From: Symsagittifera roscoffensis
Lineage: Eukaryota > Xenacoelomorpha > Acoela > Convolutidae
Direction of reading: 5' to 3'
Length of the DNA stretch: 64,000 nucleotides
Assembly (NCBI RefSeq): GCF_963678635.1
Contig: NC_087070.1
Span: forward strand, 5,676,539 to 5,740,538
The notes under the pieces are model-generated. The model was not told the DNA's origin. It saw only the letters and a program-made list of their open reading frames with translations, and made no database searches. A program made the position numbers and the translations under genes. Position 1 is the stretch's first letter, and each line of letters opens with the position of its first letter. Below are positions 1 to 10,140 of this stretch, in pieces.

Positions 1-1
1 T

Positions 2-151
2 TTGTGCCAAGCCTGGTATAACAGACCAAGTAAAACTCGATCGAAAATGAGCAGATTACATATCCATTCATTAAATTGCATAAACGTTCAATTGTTGTCA
101 ATTCGTTTGTTGGCAGAATTGGCCAATATAAACCCGAACCAGCAAGTGTAA
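2..151 (+). CDS. possible 3' end of a coding exon (partial, runs off the left edge)
   Basis: Reading frame 2 is open from the first base to a TAA at 149-151, giving 49 residues. The composition is protein-like, with mixed polar, charged and hydrophobic residues, one Trp, two Cys and an LLAEL helix-like stretch, rather than the F/K/I bias of most chance frames here. There is a Met in the frame at base 47, but no start is needed because the frame continues past the window edge. I do not recognise the family. It could be the last exon of a gene to the left or a chance frame. No AATAAA lies just downstream. Confidence 0.35.
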   Translation: MCQAWYNRPSKTRSKMSRLHIHSLNCINVQLLSIRLLAELANINPNQQV

Positions 152-1740
152 GATAAAAGAGTCCACTGAAGTCGACTAAAAAATGAAGATTTTTCATAGG
201 AATCCCTTTGAGAACCAATTTCATGCTCTGGGTTGAACTCTCCAGTGTTAGAATTTACGAGTACATGGCTACGGGGAGGGTTCTCATGCTTGGGGGATCA
301 AATGCTTGAAAAATTTCAACCAATCAAAATCGCTAAGCGTTCCTATTAGCTAAAAGCCTTTCTCACAAAATCGAAGTCAATATTAACAAAAATGCGATAA
401 ATCAAGGGAAAATAATCAAAAAAATTACAAATTGCGGGTTACAACCGCAATACTATTCAGATGAACATCAAGATGTACGATTTCAAAATCATACGAATTT
501 TTCAGTCTTAAAAACTCTTCTGCTTATGATCTAATTGTTCAAAATTAACACAAATTGCCTGGAGTTGTTTTCTTACTTTGATATTTTTGCGATTTACCTT
601 GAGATTTGAATACTCAATTCTGATTGGCTGACAGTAAGCCAACATTAATTTCAAGCTTTCGGTCCCTCAAGAGTGAGGGACGCCACCCATGGCTACAAAA
701 ATTAAGGAGCTGAAATTTACTTCAGTTTTGTTGATCATTTCTTGTTGTCTGCTTTTGTTTTTTTTGTCCGATACTTCTTTTCTACAATTTTCACTAATCG
801 TAGCTAGTTTTATATGGTAGTTGGGATAATTTTATTGTTCCGGCTTTTAGAGAAAGTGACGGAATGTGTAACATTGGGTTTTTTATTATACCAAATTTGA
901 CAATCGAAACAAAAATTCTTAACAAAAACTTTATACCCTATTCAAATTTTGACTTCATTTCTTAAAAAATGTCTTATCTGTGATTTTTTATAATAGTTCA
1001 TTAAAAGCAGCTCAATTTGTTATATTTTAAAGCCTAATAATAAGCTGCTCAAACAATACAGTTAATCTAGATTTTTGTACCGAAAATTATTTGAGATCAC
1101 TTAAGGGCAGTCAAAACTTTCATATTTGTTCATATCTATAATGAATGCTTCAAGTTATTTCAAATCAACTTCATTGGCAATTCTCATCCAAAGTTTTGCA
1201 GAAGTTGATCACAAGTTTTTTCAGAAGGTTGTAAAATTCAGTTCGAAATTTGCTAGTTAAAAACTCGAAATTGGCTCGAAAACAAAAACCACTCGAACAC
1301 CGAAGTTTCTTGCGTAAATATTGATTATGACTGTTTTAGTTGACTAAAAAGTTGTCTAGATAAACGAGTATTGTTGCAAATTTAGATCTAGTATTCGTTA
1401 TATTGTTAAATATAATCGAGTATACTCTCATAACAAATATGTCAAATAAAGTTCCACTATGATGGTCGAGTCTTGTTTTGTCCAATTGTATAATCAATTC
1501 AATTTTTCTATGCAAAATCTATAAGAATCGAAAATTTAGATTCGTTGATGTTCGCAAAAACGCATATGAGGGCATTTTACACTACATCTTTAACATTTAC
1601 CAACCCCCCCACCCCTATCCACCCTCCCCCTTTTTCTTACAAGAAACAAGAACCATCAACTTCATTTCATAGCTATATTTATTAGCACTCCAATTTTATG
1701 TATTTATTATAGATTTATTTATATATTAACACTTCAACTT
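152..1740. other. AT-rich non-coding stretch, nothing assigned
   Basis: I see no convincing reading frame. Two CCAAT/ATTGG-type sites occur in opposite orientation near 333 and 622. A C-rich pyrimidine tract lies at about 1602-1637. The sequence at 833-873 has a TTCCG...CGGAA imperfect palindrome resembling the R1-linked palindrome at 13417-13445. Confidence 0.4.
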
Positions 1741-1831
1741 TAAACGTGGTAAGCGTTTAGGGTGTTATGGGGTAAAAATGAGCCCCCCTCTCCTCATTAC
1801 CCCATAGCACACTAAATGTTAAATACGTTTA
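1741..1831. repeat. foldback (hairpin) element
   Basis: The two halves are imperfect inverted repeats of about 40 bases around a C-rich centre. The outer ends TAAACGT/ACGTTTA pair, and an inner arm containing TATGGGGTAA pairs with TTACCCCATA. The GC-rich arms stand out from the AT-rich surroundings. This could be a small MITE remnant; no target-site duplication was seen. Confidence 0.55.
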
Positions 1832-2278
1832 AAAATGAAAAGGGTTGGAAAATGACACTAAGCAAAAAGCAATAACAAAAGAACGCATTGAAGATATGAA
1901 AAAAGTGAAACAGAGTGAAACAACAGAAAAACTGAATTTCAAAAAAATTATGAATAAATGATCATATAAAACGTTGTATAAATCATTCGAAAAAAATGAA
2001 ATTAAATTGCTATTAATCGAAGAATAATCATTACTTATTTATGAAACTCCTAATTAACTCCTAACAAACTCCGACTAATTATTCGGTGATCGCTCGGCTA
2101 GCATAAAGCTCGCCAATCATAAAAATTTAAAAACATGAAAATTTATCGACTAGCATAACTTTGATAGCTTGATCTCTCAGAAACACAAAACAAGAGTAAT
2201 CGGTTAAATTGAAATTTGCGTTTCTGAGAAATATAATTGTGAAATTAAGCAAACAAGCAAATTAATTTATGATAGAAA

Positions 2279-2321
2279 GTTAACATCCACCGCTCAATCT
2301 GTTTATAGGGAGGATGTTAAC
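2279..2321. repeat. 10-bp perfect inverted repeat (GTTAACATCC / GGATGTTAAC)
   Basis: The arms GTTAACATCC (2279-2288) and GGATGTTAAC (2312-2321) are perfectly complementary around a 23-base loop. The hairpin abuts the left terminal repeat of the next element, so it may mark that element's insertion site. Confidence 0.6.
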
Positions 2322-2325
2322 TTGC

Positions 2326-3148
2326 TTACCCGCATCCAGTTTTTAGCGTTAATAATCGATTATATTACAATTTTAGTGCCAGTCTTACTAAAATTGAGAA
2401 ACAATTGATTTTAATCAATTAATAATCGATCATAATCTCTCTTTTCAAAATCAAATTATTTTTAATTATAATACATTATAATCGATTGTAATCGACTGTT
2501 TATTCGTCTTTTTTCGATACAACTGTAATCTATTATAATTGATTATAATCCATTATTTAAATTCAAATTTCTTATTCATTATATTTGCACAAAAATCCAT
2601 TATAATCGATTTTAAGTGATTATAATCCCATTTGTTTGTCCTTTTTGTTCTCGAAGTTGCGTCTTAATTGCTAATATTTTAGGCTCTTTGTAGATGTTGG
2701 TTCCTAAGAGATATGAGAAAAATGTATTTAAAGTTTTCCAATCAGTTCAATTTTATAATGTTTTTTCTTCATTTCTTCTCCATTAGAGTTGTTTGTGATG
2801 CAAATTTTAAGCTTTTTTAATCATCGAAACATCAGCAAATTGATTTAGTTTCATGATTTAGTTCCATAAGACAAAATTTGAATATTGATTTGAATTGACA
2901 AAATTTTGGCAAAATAAGATATTATAATCGATTATAATCGATTATAATTGAAATTGATTTTAAGGGTTTTTTGTAAGAACTATAATCAATTATAATCGAT
3001 TAAAAAAGATTATAGTTTCTTGGAAAATATCACGACTATAATCAATTATAAATCTTTTAAGCACCCAATTTTGTTAATTATAATTATAATAATTATAATA
3101 ATAATCCGTTATAATCGATTACTTACGCCTAAACTTGGATGCGGGTAA
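2326..3148. mobile_element. non-autonomous element with TTACCCGCATCCA terminal inverted repeats, filled with ATAATCGAT repeats
   Basis: The left end reads TTACCCGCATCCAGTTTT (2326-2343) and the right end AAACTTGGATGCGGGTAA (3131-3148). The first 13 bases of each are exact inverted repeats. Between them the roughly 0.8 kb is dominated by irregular repeats of TATAATCGATTATAAT, itself a palindrome, with no reading frame. Length, terminal repeats and lack of coding capacity fit a MITE-like or satellite-carrying element. A clear target-site duplication was not found. The same internal motif recurs at 14150-14300. Confidence 0.55.
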
Positions 3149-3886
3149 CTTTTGGTCTGAGTTTGAATCGATGAGGGAGGGGTTGTATGTATTAAATTTA
3201 TGTATTATCTATTAATACATAGCATATGTATTAGATTCCCCCAAGAATATGCATTAAATCTGAAAAACGATTTTGTATAAAATATCGATTTTATAAAATC
3301 GCTCAAATAAAATTGCCCTAGCAGCATATTCAGCGCGCTTGTTTGAAATGAATATTTAATGCGAAAGTAATTTTCAAATAATGCATGCTTAGGGAGGACA
3401 TTCTACGGTCATTCTAGGTCACTTAGGAAATTCTAGGTCAACTAGGGGACGAGGTTGTGCGGTTGATTCAATTTTTGTTTCAATTCAAACTTTTTCACTA
3501 AAACGTTTAATTTTGAATGAATCTATGCTATTCTCTTAGTTAATTTATTCATATTTTCTCCCCATAAATTTATTTGGGGGGATTGTACGGTTGATCTAAG
3601 GATTTCCATTTTTTGCTCATCGAACCTATATTTGGAATACAAGCATAGTGGGGGTAGTTACCGAGATTCAATAGGGGGGGGGGGGTATCAAGATTCTAAT
3701 GATTTTATTTTTATTCAATGTTTTAATTTGTGTTTCGATTTTTAAGCTAGTTGATACAATTTTCAGTTTAAAAATTTTGAGCTTGTCGAGCTTTATGCTA
3801 ACCGATACACCGCCAATTATTCATTTCATCGGTGCAGAAAAAAGTGCAGAAAAAAGTTCTTCCTGATGGTTATGGTACAAATTCTA
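3149..3886. other. AT-rich spacer with short direct repeats and a G tract
   Basis: No gene was seen. CATTCTAGGTCA-type sequence is repeated at about 3410-3446, and a 12-G run occupies 3674-3685. GGGG-bearing fragments such as GGATTGTACGGTTGATC at about 3579 echo the sequence near 3456. Confidence 0.35.
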
Positions 3887-4073
3887 CGATCTACTTAACA
3901 ATCGTCCTCCCTTTGGTATCTACTTAGGAATTGTCACCCCCATTAATTAAAGCCGTAAATTAGCGCTAGAGTTTTGTATTGAGAATTACAATTTGCTGCA
4001 ATCTGATTGGTCGAAATTTTTGCGTTGATTTAATCTGCTTAAAAGGGGGGAGGGCAATTGTTAAGTAGATCCG
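3887..4073. mobile_element. 187-bp MITE with TIRs and a 7-bp target-site duplication
   Basis: The left terminus CGATCTACTTAACAAT and the right terminus ATTGTTAAGTAGATCCG are inverted repeats. They extend to about 28 bases through a TCCTCCC/GGGAGGG stem with few mismatches. The element is flanked on both sides by AATTCTA (3880-3886 and 4074-4080), as expected for a 7-bp target-site duplication. It has no coding capacity. I cannot assign a superfamily from the ends alone. Confidence 0.65.
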
Positions 4074-4164
4074 AATTCTATAATGATATACAATGAAAAA
4101 TGATCAATTACCTCCAACTTTTTTTGCTCATTTCTAATCCGTGAAAACAAATAAAAACACTTGA

Positions 4165-4560
4165 TAGGTGCAGGGGCGGGTCTCGGGTTTTCTCGATTGG
4201 GGGGTAAATTTTCAATAATTCAATAGATTTGTCAATAATTTCAATAATTTTGTCGACCTGGTTTAGGGCAACAAAGATGATTTTCTGAGCACTCCTATAA
4301 CCCTGAAAAGACCCTATTTTGACCACATTTTCTGCCTCGCAGGCAATTAAAAAAAGACCAAAAAGACGTTTCTAGGTACTTTTTACAAAATTTTGACAAA
4401 AAAATGCATTTTTTGGCTTGCGCTCCCCTTTAAAAATTTGTATTTATAGGCCACTAAAGCGCCTTCAGAAAATTTTCAATGTTGGTCGACTGAAAATTGA
4501 TGTCGTATAATAATCTGAATGGGGGACATTTTAGTTGGTGAGTTGATCGAATCCTCTCCT
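4165..4560. repeat. R2 dispersed repeat, copy 1
   Basis: This copy has the same ordered landmarks as 17222-17460 and 47177-47420. A G-rich GGGGCGGGTCTCGG start is followed by a run with AAAATTTTGACA, a TTTTTTGG-cTTGCGCTCCCC segment and a GC-rich AAAGCGCCTTC end. A minus-strand frame across it (4108-4326) is taken to be repeat-derived, not a gene. Confidence 0.5.
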
Positions 4561-4689
4561 AAAGCCGCCCTGGAAAGGTGTTTTCGCATTTGATTTCGAT
4601 TATTTCCCGAAACGTTGGCGTTAACTTATCTAATTTACAAAAAAAACTAACACCATCATTTAAAATTCTTCAATACACCTAGTGAATTA

Positions 4690-5700
4690 GATGCAAACCA
4701 CCGCCTCTGGATATCATATTGAAAGGAATACTTTCGTTAACGTTGTATCGTGAATCTCTAAAACGTGACAGAGGGTAAACTCGCAAGATGCAATCTTGTC
4801 GTACGATTATTTAAATGTCATAAATCCATCTGTAAACAGAACGCCAAGATGCCTCAATTTTCAATTTAGTAAAAAATCATTCTTCAAATTGTCATGTGAG
4901 CAGCCATGTAATAGCTGAAAGAGTAGGATAATTTTATTTTTTCTTTAAACCTTTTAAATGTTCCTAAATCTTTTAGAAGTTTTTTTCCTTTTTTTTTGCT
5001 TCCACAAAAAAAAAGACATACAGGCATCGGAGTGGGTCAAGTTAATCACTATTTAAAGCCTTTTCAGTCGTTAGTTGACCAATATTTGAAAGTTCTCAAA
5101 AATTTAGCGATCAAGTACCCCTTTTTTTAATAAAATTTCTCGTTTAGACCGAACAAACTTTTGCCTGAACAAAAAACTAGTTTTAAGAGCTTCAATTAGC
5201 GCTTCCTCTTATTTAGCAAAAACTTTTCTTTTGCGCTTCCTCTAGCGCTTTCATTTAGCAAAAAACAACTTGCAAAAAACTTAGAAATTATTGAGCAAAA
5301 GTGTTTAAAGCTTCCAAAGTTTTGTATTCTTTTTTCGTTTTTTGTTTGTTATTTATTTTTTAAAAGCCACTAACTTATTTCACAAATTTTTTTGAGTATT
5401 TTTACAGTTTTTTCGACCATGCACAAAAAAACGACAATATTTTGAAGGAAAAATTCTAAAGTTTTTTACGCATGTGGGCGGAACATTCTAAGCTACTTGC
5501 ACAGCAACGAACTATCATTTCACTTTTTTTCGAAAAAAAATAACGCCTAGATTCCTCAACTTCCATTTTAGTTTTAAGAAGTGTCATTGTAGTAGTCACG
5601 TAACAGCTAAGAGGTTTGTAATCTATTATTTTTTCTATTATCAAACTGTTAGACTGGCTATTCGTGAAACTAGGTTGCTCGTATTCCGGCAATCCCTGAA
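4690..5700. other. two diverged copies of a possible coding remnant
   Basis: The segment at about 4848-4940 resembles 5540-5640. Both read, on the plus strand, a TPR-x-LNF-x-FS-type stretch followed by a Cys-containing tail. Frames are broken by stops (for example a TGA at about 4751). The sequence at 5476-5510 (CGGAACATTCTAAGCTACTTGCA) also resembles 10659-10684 in the intron of the GT92 gene. This suggests an old dispersed gene fragment or element. No function can be given. Confidence 0.3.
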
Positions 5701-6039
5701 GAATCGTACTGCTCTGTAACTAATATCAGATAATATTAACTACACAGGTCGATCACCCTCATCTTCACAAGAAAGCAAGCAATAAAAATAGTCTTTTCGG
5801 CTGTCGAATTTAATATGAGGGACGAAACTAAAAACGGCAACACTGCTCATAAAAACTTTCTAAAATTAGTTAGTTGCTTATCATTATTTAGCTAATTACA
5901 TTTTGAGTGACGCAGTCATTTGGTTGATTGTGGTTTCATTGATGCAGTCATAATTCCAACAATTTGCAAGTTTAATTTTTCATCTGATGAATTGGACAAG
6001 GTTTTTTGCGAAGCTAGCAATTGAATTTTTTCTTATTAC

Positions 6040-6640
6040 ATCAGAACAACTATCACGAACATGACTGGTCGTATCAGGGCAAAACCCTGAAAGTTGCGAC
6101 TGCCTCTTAGGGTCTATAAGCAGTAATAACGTAAAACATTTAAATGTAAAAATAAAAAGAAAATTCAGATTTTTTTTGTGAAAATCATCCCCCCACACGC
6201 CATATAAAGTACAAAAGGATAGATTTCGCTCCTTGTAACGAATCAATTATGACAAATAAGCTTCATTCAACCAATCTGGAACGATTTCTAAGATGGATTA
6301 ACTCTCCGCTTACGCTTCAATAGCCTGAAATATATCGAGCACTAACTGTCCCAAATTGGGCATAATGGCAATCTCTAAACCCCCATAACTTTACGAAAAA
6401 AGCTTCCTTCAACCAATTTGAAACGATTTCTAAGACGGATTAAACATCCGCTTATGCGCTAATAGCACGAAATATATCGCGCGTTAATTGCCCAAGTTGG
6501 CCAAAATGGCAATCTTTAAACCCCCATAACTTTACGAAAAACGATCACATGTAAAATATCTTTTTGAATCAGGACAACAATACCTTTTGAATGATATAAA
6601 CAAATTTCCTCAAAATGGCTAACTAAAAAGTCGAAGCGTG
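6040..6640 (-). repeat. R1 dispersed repeat, copy 1 (reverse orientation)
   Basis: Reverse-complement relative of 13480-13945. Shared landmarks are the hairpin tail at 6068-6100, a GATTTTC...CCCCCCACAC...CCATATAAAGTAC block near 6180-6215, and a roughly 141-base module beginning AAGCTT-CATTCAACCAAT that occurs twice in tandem here (6258 and 6400). No coding frame was seen. It behaves like a SINE/MITE-type family. Copies of opposite orientation flank the gene island. Confidence 0.65.
6068..6100. repeat. R1 terminal hairpin, copy 1
   Basis: The outer stem GTCGTA/TGCGAC has one wobble pair. The inner stem CAGGG/CCCTG (6075-6079 and 6085-6089) encloses CAAAA. The equivalent in copy 2 is CAGAGC/GCTCTG, so paired positions changed together. 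Confidence 0.55.
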
Positions 6641-6771
6641 TCTGAAGAAAAAAACCCACGCCGACCGCAAATAATCCGTTCCTTTCGTTACTTTCGGAAA
6701 AACAACAAGCATGTTAAATCAAATTCAAATTACTTGACTTGCCAAAAAAGCGTTTGATTTTTTTGCTTTAA

Positions 6772-7461
6772 CTTACCATTGATGATTGGAAGTTTTCGTT
6801 GAAAAAGCTTTTTCAGCAGTTCTTAAGAAGTTTGAATAGAACAGCTCATTTTGATATTGATAAATTTGCAATGACCTTCAAAATGTTCTATCCAGTGGTA
6901 TGTGCGGCTAAGATTTTTCAGAAACGATTTCTTGTTCAAACCGATGATAATGGCGAAGAACATCTGTCTTCGGGTATTTTCTAGTTTTTTCCACGCAAAA
7001 CTTTGTACCACAAAAAATCATCGGAATGTTTCAAGTCGTCTAGAGATTTTAGGGACTAATTTACTGAGCTCTTTAATTAGAAAAAAAAATTATCGTGATT
7101 TTTTCAAAGAGTTTGTTTTGGGTAGAAATCTTGTTTTGATGCCATAACACACGTCGCAGAAGCAATTAGAGAAACTGTAGAACACCGAAATTTTGGATTT
7201 CGTTGCCTCATTGAATTTGGGAAAGAATGCGAAACTTTAGATTTTCGAACAGTCAGGCGAAATAAGAAAACTATGGCCTCAGGGTGTTTGATATTGGCCA
7301 TCGTACAAGATCGTACACAAGACAAAATGCGATGTGTTACCTATGGAATAAAAATTAACCTCAAAACCACAAAAAGTACCGATATCCTCCAAGTTACAAT
7401 CTCCGGGTCTTTCAATTTAAACTTATATGCCATACGCTTTGCTACAGAATTGGGATTATAG
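6772..7461 (+). CDS. orphan gene model, two exons (5' end not defined)
   Basis: Two open segments in the same reading frame look like real protein. Exon a starts after a TAA at 6769 and runs to 6897. It reads through a KKLFQQFLRSLNR helix-like region and ends at a strong GTATGT donor (6898). Exon b is 7126-7461, preceded by TTTTGGGTAG. Both boundaries are phase 0, so the join keeps frame, with an intron of 228 bases. Exon b encodes about 111 residues with two basic patches and alternating beta-like segments (ILQVTISGSFNLNLYAIRF), ending in TAG. No family was recognised. Without splicing the frame is stopped at 6982. The initiator Met and any earlier exons are not identified. It could also be a broken gene. 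Confidence 0.35.
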
Positions 7462-9394
7462 TGAAGCCATCTTGTTAGCAGATCACACCCGAGCTCAAAA
7501 CCAACACTGTGGGGTAGATTGTCATGAAACTAATCTGAACCACATCGAGTATTAATTATATTATTGTGAACAAAAAAAAACCTGAAAAGTGAAATCAAGT
7601 TCTTTTGCCGTGGAAAACTAAGTCAAATATCGTTTTCAGACAAACGAGATCCCCGGAAAACCATTTACAAAAAGACACTTCAGAAACCATACTATCTAGC
7701 TAACTGGTGTCTAAAAAAATTTTATCGGCTTAAAACTTCTCGGGGTTTTGGGTCAATTTTTGGCTGTTGGGTCAATTAACTATAGTTCTAAAACGGTCAA
7801 AGCCCTCGCATTCAAAGTTTTGATTCAAGATTAGAGCGATAATTTTGAAACAAACATTTGACAGCATTTTGAATAGACAAAGCAGCCTATATTTTTTTGA
7901 ATTTTATATCTACGAAACAAGACAAAGAAATTTGAAAGCAAATAACTCTAGATTTTTATAGTAGGGAAACTCCAATTACTTGCTCGTCTAATAAAGAAAA
8001 GCTTAGAACTTAAAATCACCGAAGAAAAATGTTTGTTTTTTTTGAATCTCCGAAACAAAGGGAAAACATTTTTTTATCTCCGAGACAAAAACTTCTACAA
8101 TATCATATCTGAAAAACTCCTTGAAAATAATCTGAAAATAAAAGTTTATCTGAAAAACAAGCGCAATTTTTTTTTTGAAACCAAAAGAAGGTCGCTGAAA
8201 AGTGTGCCTATTAAAGAGTACAATTTTACCTGATTCCTGATGATTTGAAAAACTGATCTGAGACAATTGAGCAAACTTGGTTTACTGTATCTAAAAGAAA
8301 CTGAGTACTGTTTTTTTCACTTTTCAAAATTAATCTCAAGTTAACTGACTAGAATTGTTTTTGGAGCAATTCTGTTAATTGGCTGTTTTATTTGTCTCCT
8401 GGATTCACCTCCATAGACCTAAAATGCTGATCATACAATCTGTAAACTAGTTTTTTGCTTCTGTTCGAAGCGCAAAAAAAAGTTTGTTCTCAAATCAAAA
8501 ATTTACGGGAAAAAATTCGTACAAGAAAAATGGTTGTTTTTTTTCTGCGTTATTTCTACGTTTCAAAAATTCTCTCAGAAACATTTTTTTTTCATTACGA
8601 TGCCAAACTTTACACTGGATAGGAGCACAACTTTGTGTCTGTATGTTCCTGGATTCCAGAGACAAGTCTTTAAACATGTTAAAAATTTGTCGGAACGATC
8701 AAAGAGAAGGAAAGAACAAAAGAAGAACAAAGGGAGCGTCCTTGTTGCGGAGTCCGCTCACAATGCACAAAATGCACAGTTTAGCCTCGTAATGTTGTTT
8801 TGCAACATTTTGAAGAAGAAATTAACTAGACAACTATTTTTGCTTTATGATCTGCTTTATAATCCCCCATTGTTCTATAAAAATTAAAATTGGAGCCACA
8901 AAAAATTTTTTATAACGATTTCTCAGACGGCCCAAATTGATGCTTAGGGGTTAATAGCGCGATTTGTAAAAATTTTTAACTTAAAATTATTAATAATGTG
9001 TTTTTTTAATTGAACGGCTCAAAGGCATTTAAATGAACACGAACCTTCCTTTTATTTAAAATTAGTTTTGCTGCCAAAAAATGTCAAAAACTAAATTGCC
9101 AATAAAATTGCATTCAGAGCTTTTCAGGCGGTGTGCTTAGAAATTAAGGCGGGTCTATATACTTAAAAAGACTTGACAACGTTTTTGAAAGCGTTCACTT
9201 AGAATGCGAAAGCAGTGGTAGTGTAGAACCTCAACGCACTTATCATTTTGTTAAGAACTCAATTGAAACCCAAATTGCAACAAAAATTGTGAGGTTTGAT
9301 GAAGATTTCAAGTCAAATTGTTTTTGTATAGAAACATAGTTTCCATAAATAAAAACATAGATGGCGCGCCATATACTTCATATTGTGAAATTTA
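7462..9394. other. low-complexity spacer, no well-supported gene
   Basis: About 7870-8160 has irregular repeats of a T-run plus ATCTCCGAAACAAA-type motif. The 8915-8975 segment is a degenerate piece of R1 (ACGATTTCTCAGACGG..., GCGCGATTT). A 117-codon open frame at 8534-8887 (+) contains a basic RSKRRKEQKKNK stretch, but a competing frame overlaps it and its start is not supported. I treat it as unproven. Confidence 0.3.
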
Positions 9395-9978
9395 TCAAAG
9401 TGCATACTCATCGACAAGAGGAACGTTTTGAACAAAACTTGGGCCAGGTTGGAAGATATCCTAAGTTTTTTTGAAAAAAAAAAACAATTTTGAATGGAAA
9501 CATTCTTTTCCAAAGTTAGCGACGTATATGATGCAACATATCATATGAATGGTGATACTTTTTCGGATTTCCTGAAAAACTGTTACAGAAGTTGTGAATT
9601 GAATTAAATGAAATAGCTGTTCAATTTCATGGATTTTCTGTACTATTTATTTTTCTTTCCCAAAATGCTGAGCTTCTTATGTATGACTGAAACTTTCAAA
9701 AGAAAACATTGCTTGATGGCTTTTTTAGTTAATCATTTATGCGTATAAATATTCGGCTGATGCATTACGCGGATATCATCGGTGAATATTGTGTTCTCGC
9801 AAACATTCATTATCATGACGTAAATTTGATCTAAATTTACACATACATCCTTTAATGATAATTTTGAAGGTCCTATCGAAGCGCTTGAAGAGCTGGAAAC
9901 ACTATTTGCAGTCCCGTTTTCTTGTTGTTCTTCCGAAAAATTTCTGTATTTAATTTTTCTCGAAAAGCTTCTTGCCAT
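9395..9978 (-). CDS. small serine-rich protein gene model, divergent from the GT92 gene
   Basis: The minus strand opens with ATG at 9978 (MARSFSRKIKYRNF...). A basic N-terminus, an EEQQEN acidic patch and a run of serines follow. The frame can stay open for 81 residues to 9733. Alternatively, a GTATGTG donor at 9846 joins in phase 0 to an acceptor (AAACTTAG, exon start 9460). That second exon adds about 21 residues (FQPGPSFVQNV...) and stops at 9395, giving a protein of about 65 residues. Either form is soluble and short. No domain was recognised. The start lies 162 bases from that of the GT92 gene on the other strand, so the two may share a promoter. The second exon is inference. Confidence 0.35.
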
Positions 9979-10140
9979 TTTGAAAGTTTTCCATATAAGA
10001 GTTATGTGATGAAAATTTTACACGAGTTTTTACTTCTGCGTTATACCGCCACAATCAAACCTTTTATATTTTCATTATTTTGTACTTTTTATGCTGTTAA
10101 TATATTAAGCTATCTTATGCTGTTTCAAAATAACGAGATT
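9979..10140. promoter_or_regulatory. 162-bp interval between divergent start codons
   Basis: It separates the minus-strand ATG at 9978 from the plus-strand ATG at 10141, and could act as a bidirectional promoter. An in-frame upstream ATG at 10009 would extend the GT92 product by 44 residues, so part of this interval may be transcribed or coding. No clear core motif was seen. Confidence 0.3.

Noticed and set aside
4108-4326. 72-codon minus-strand frame ending near TRDPPLH
   Set aside because: Lies in the R2 dispersed repeat and lacks conservation in the other R2 copies.
8484-8887. Overlapping plus-strand frames with a basic stretch (RSKRRKEQ)
   Set aside because: Two frames compete, the N-terminal part is T-run derived, and no splice context favours either.
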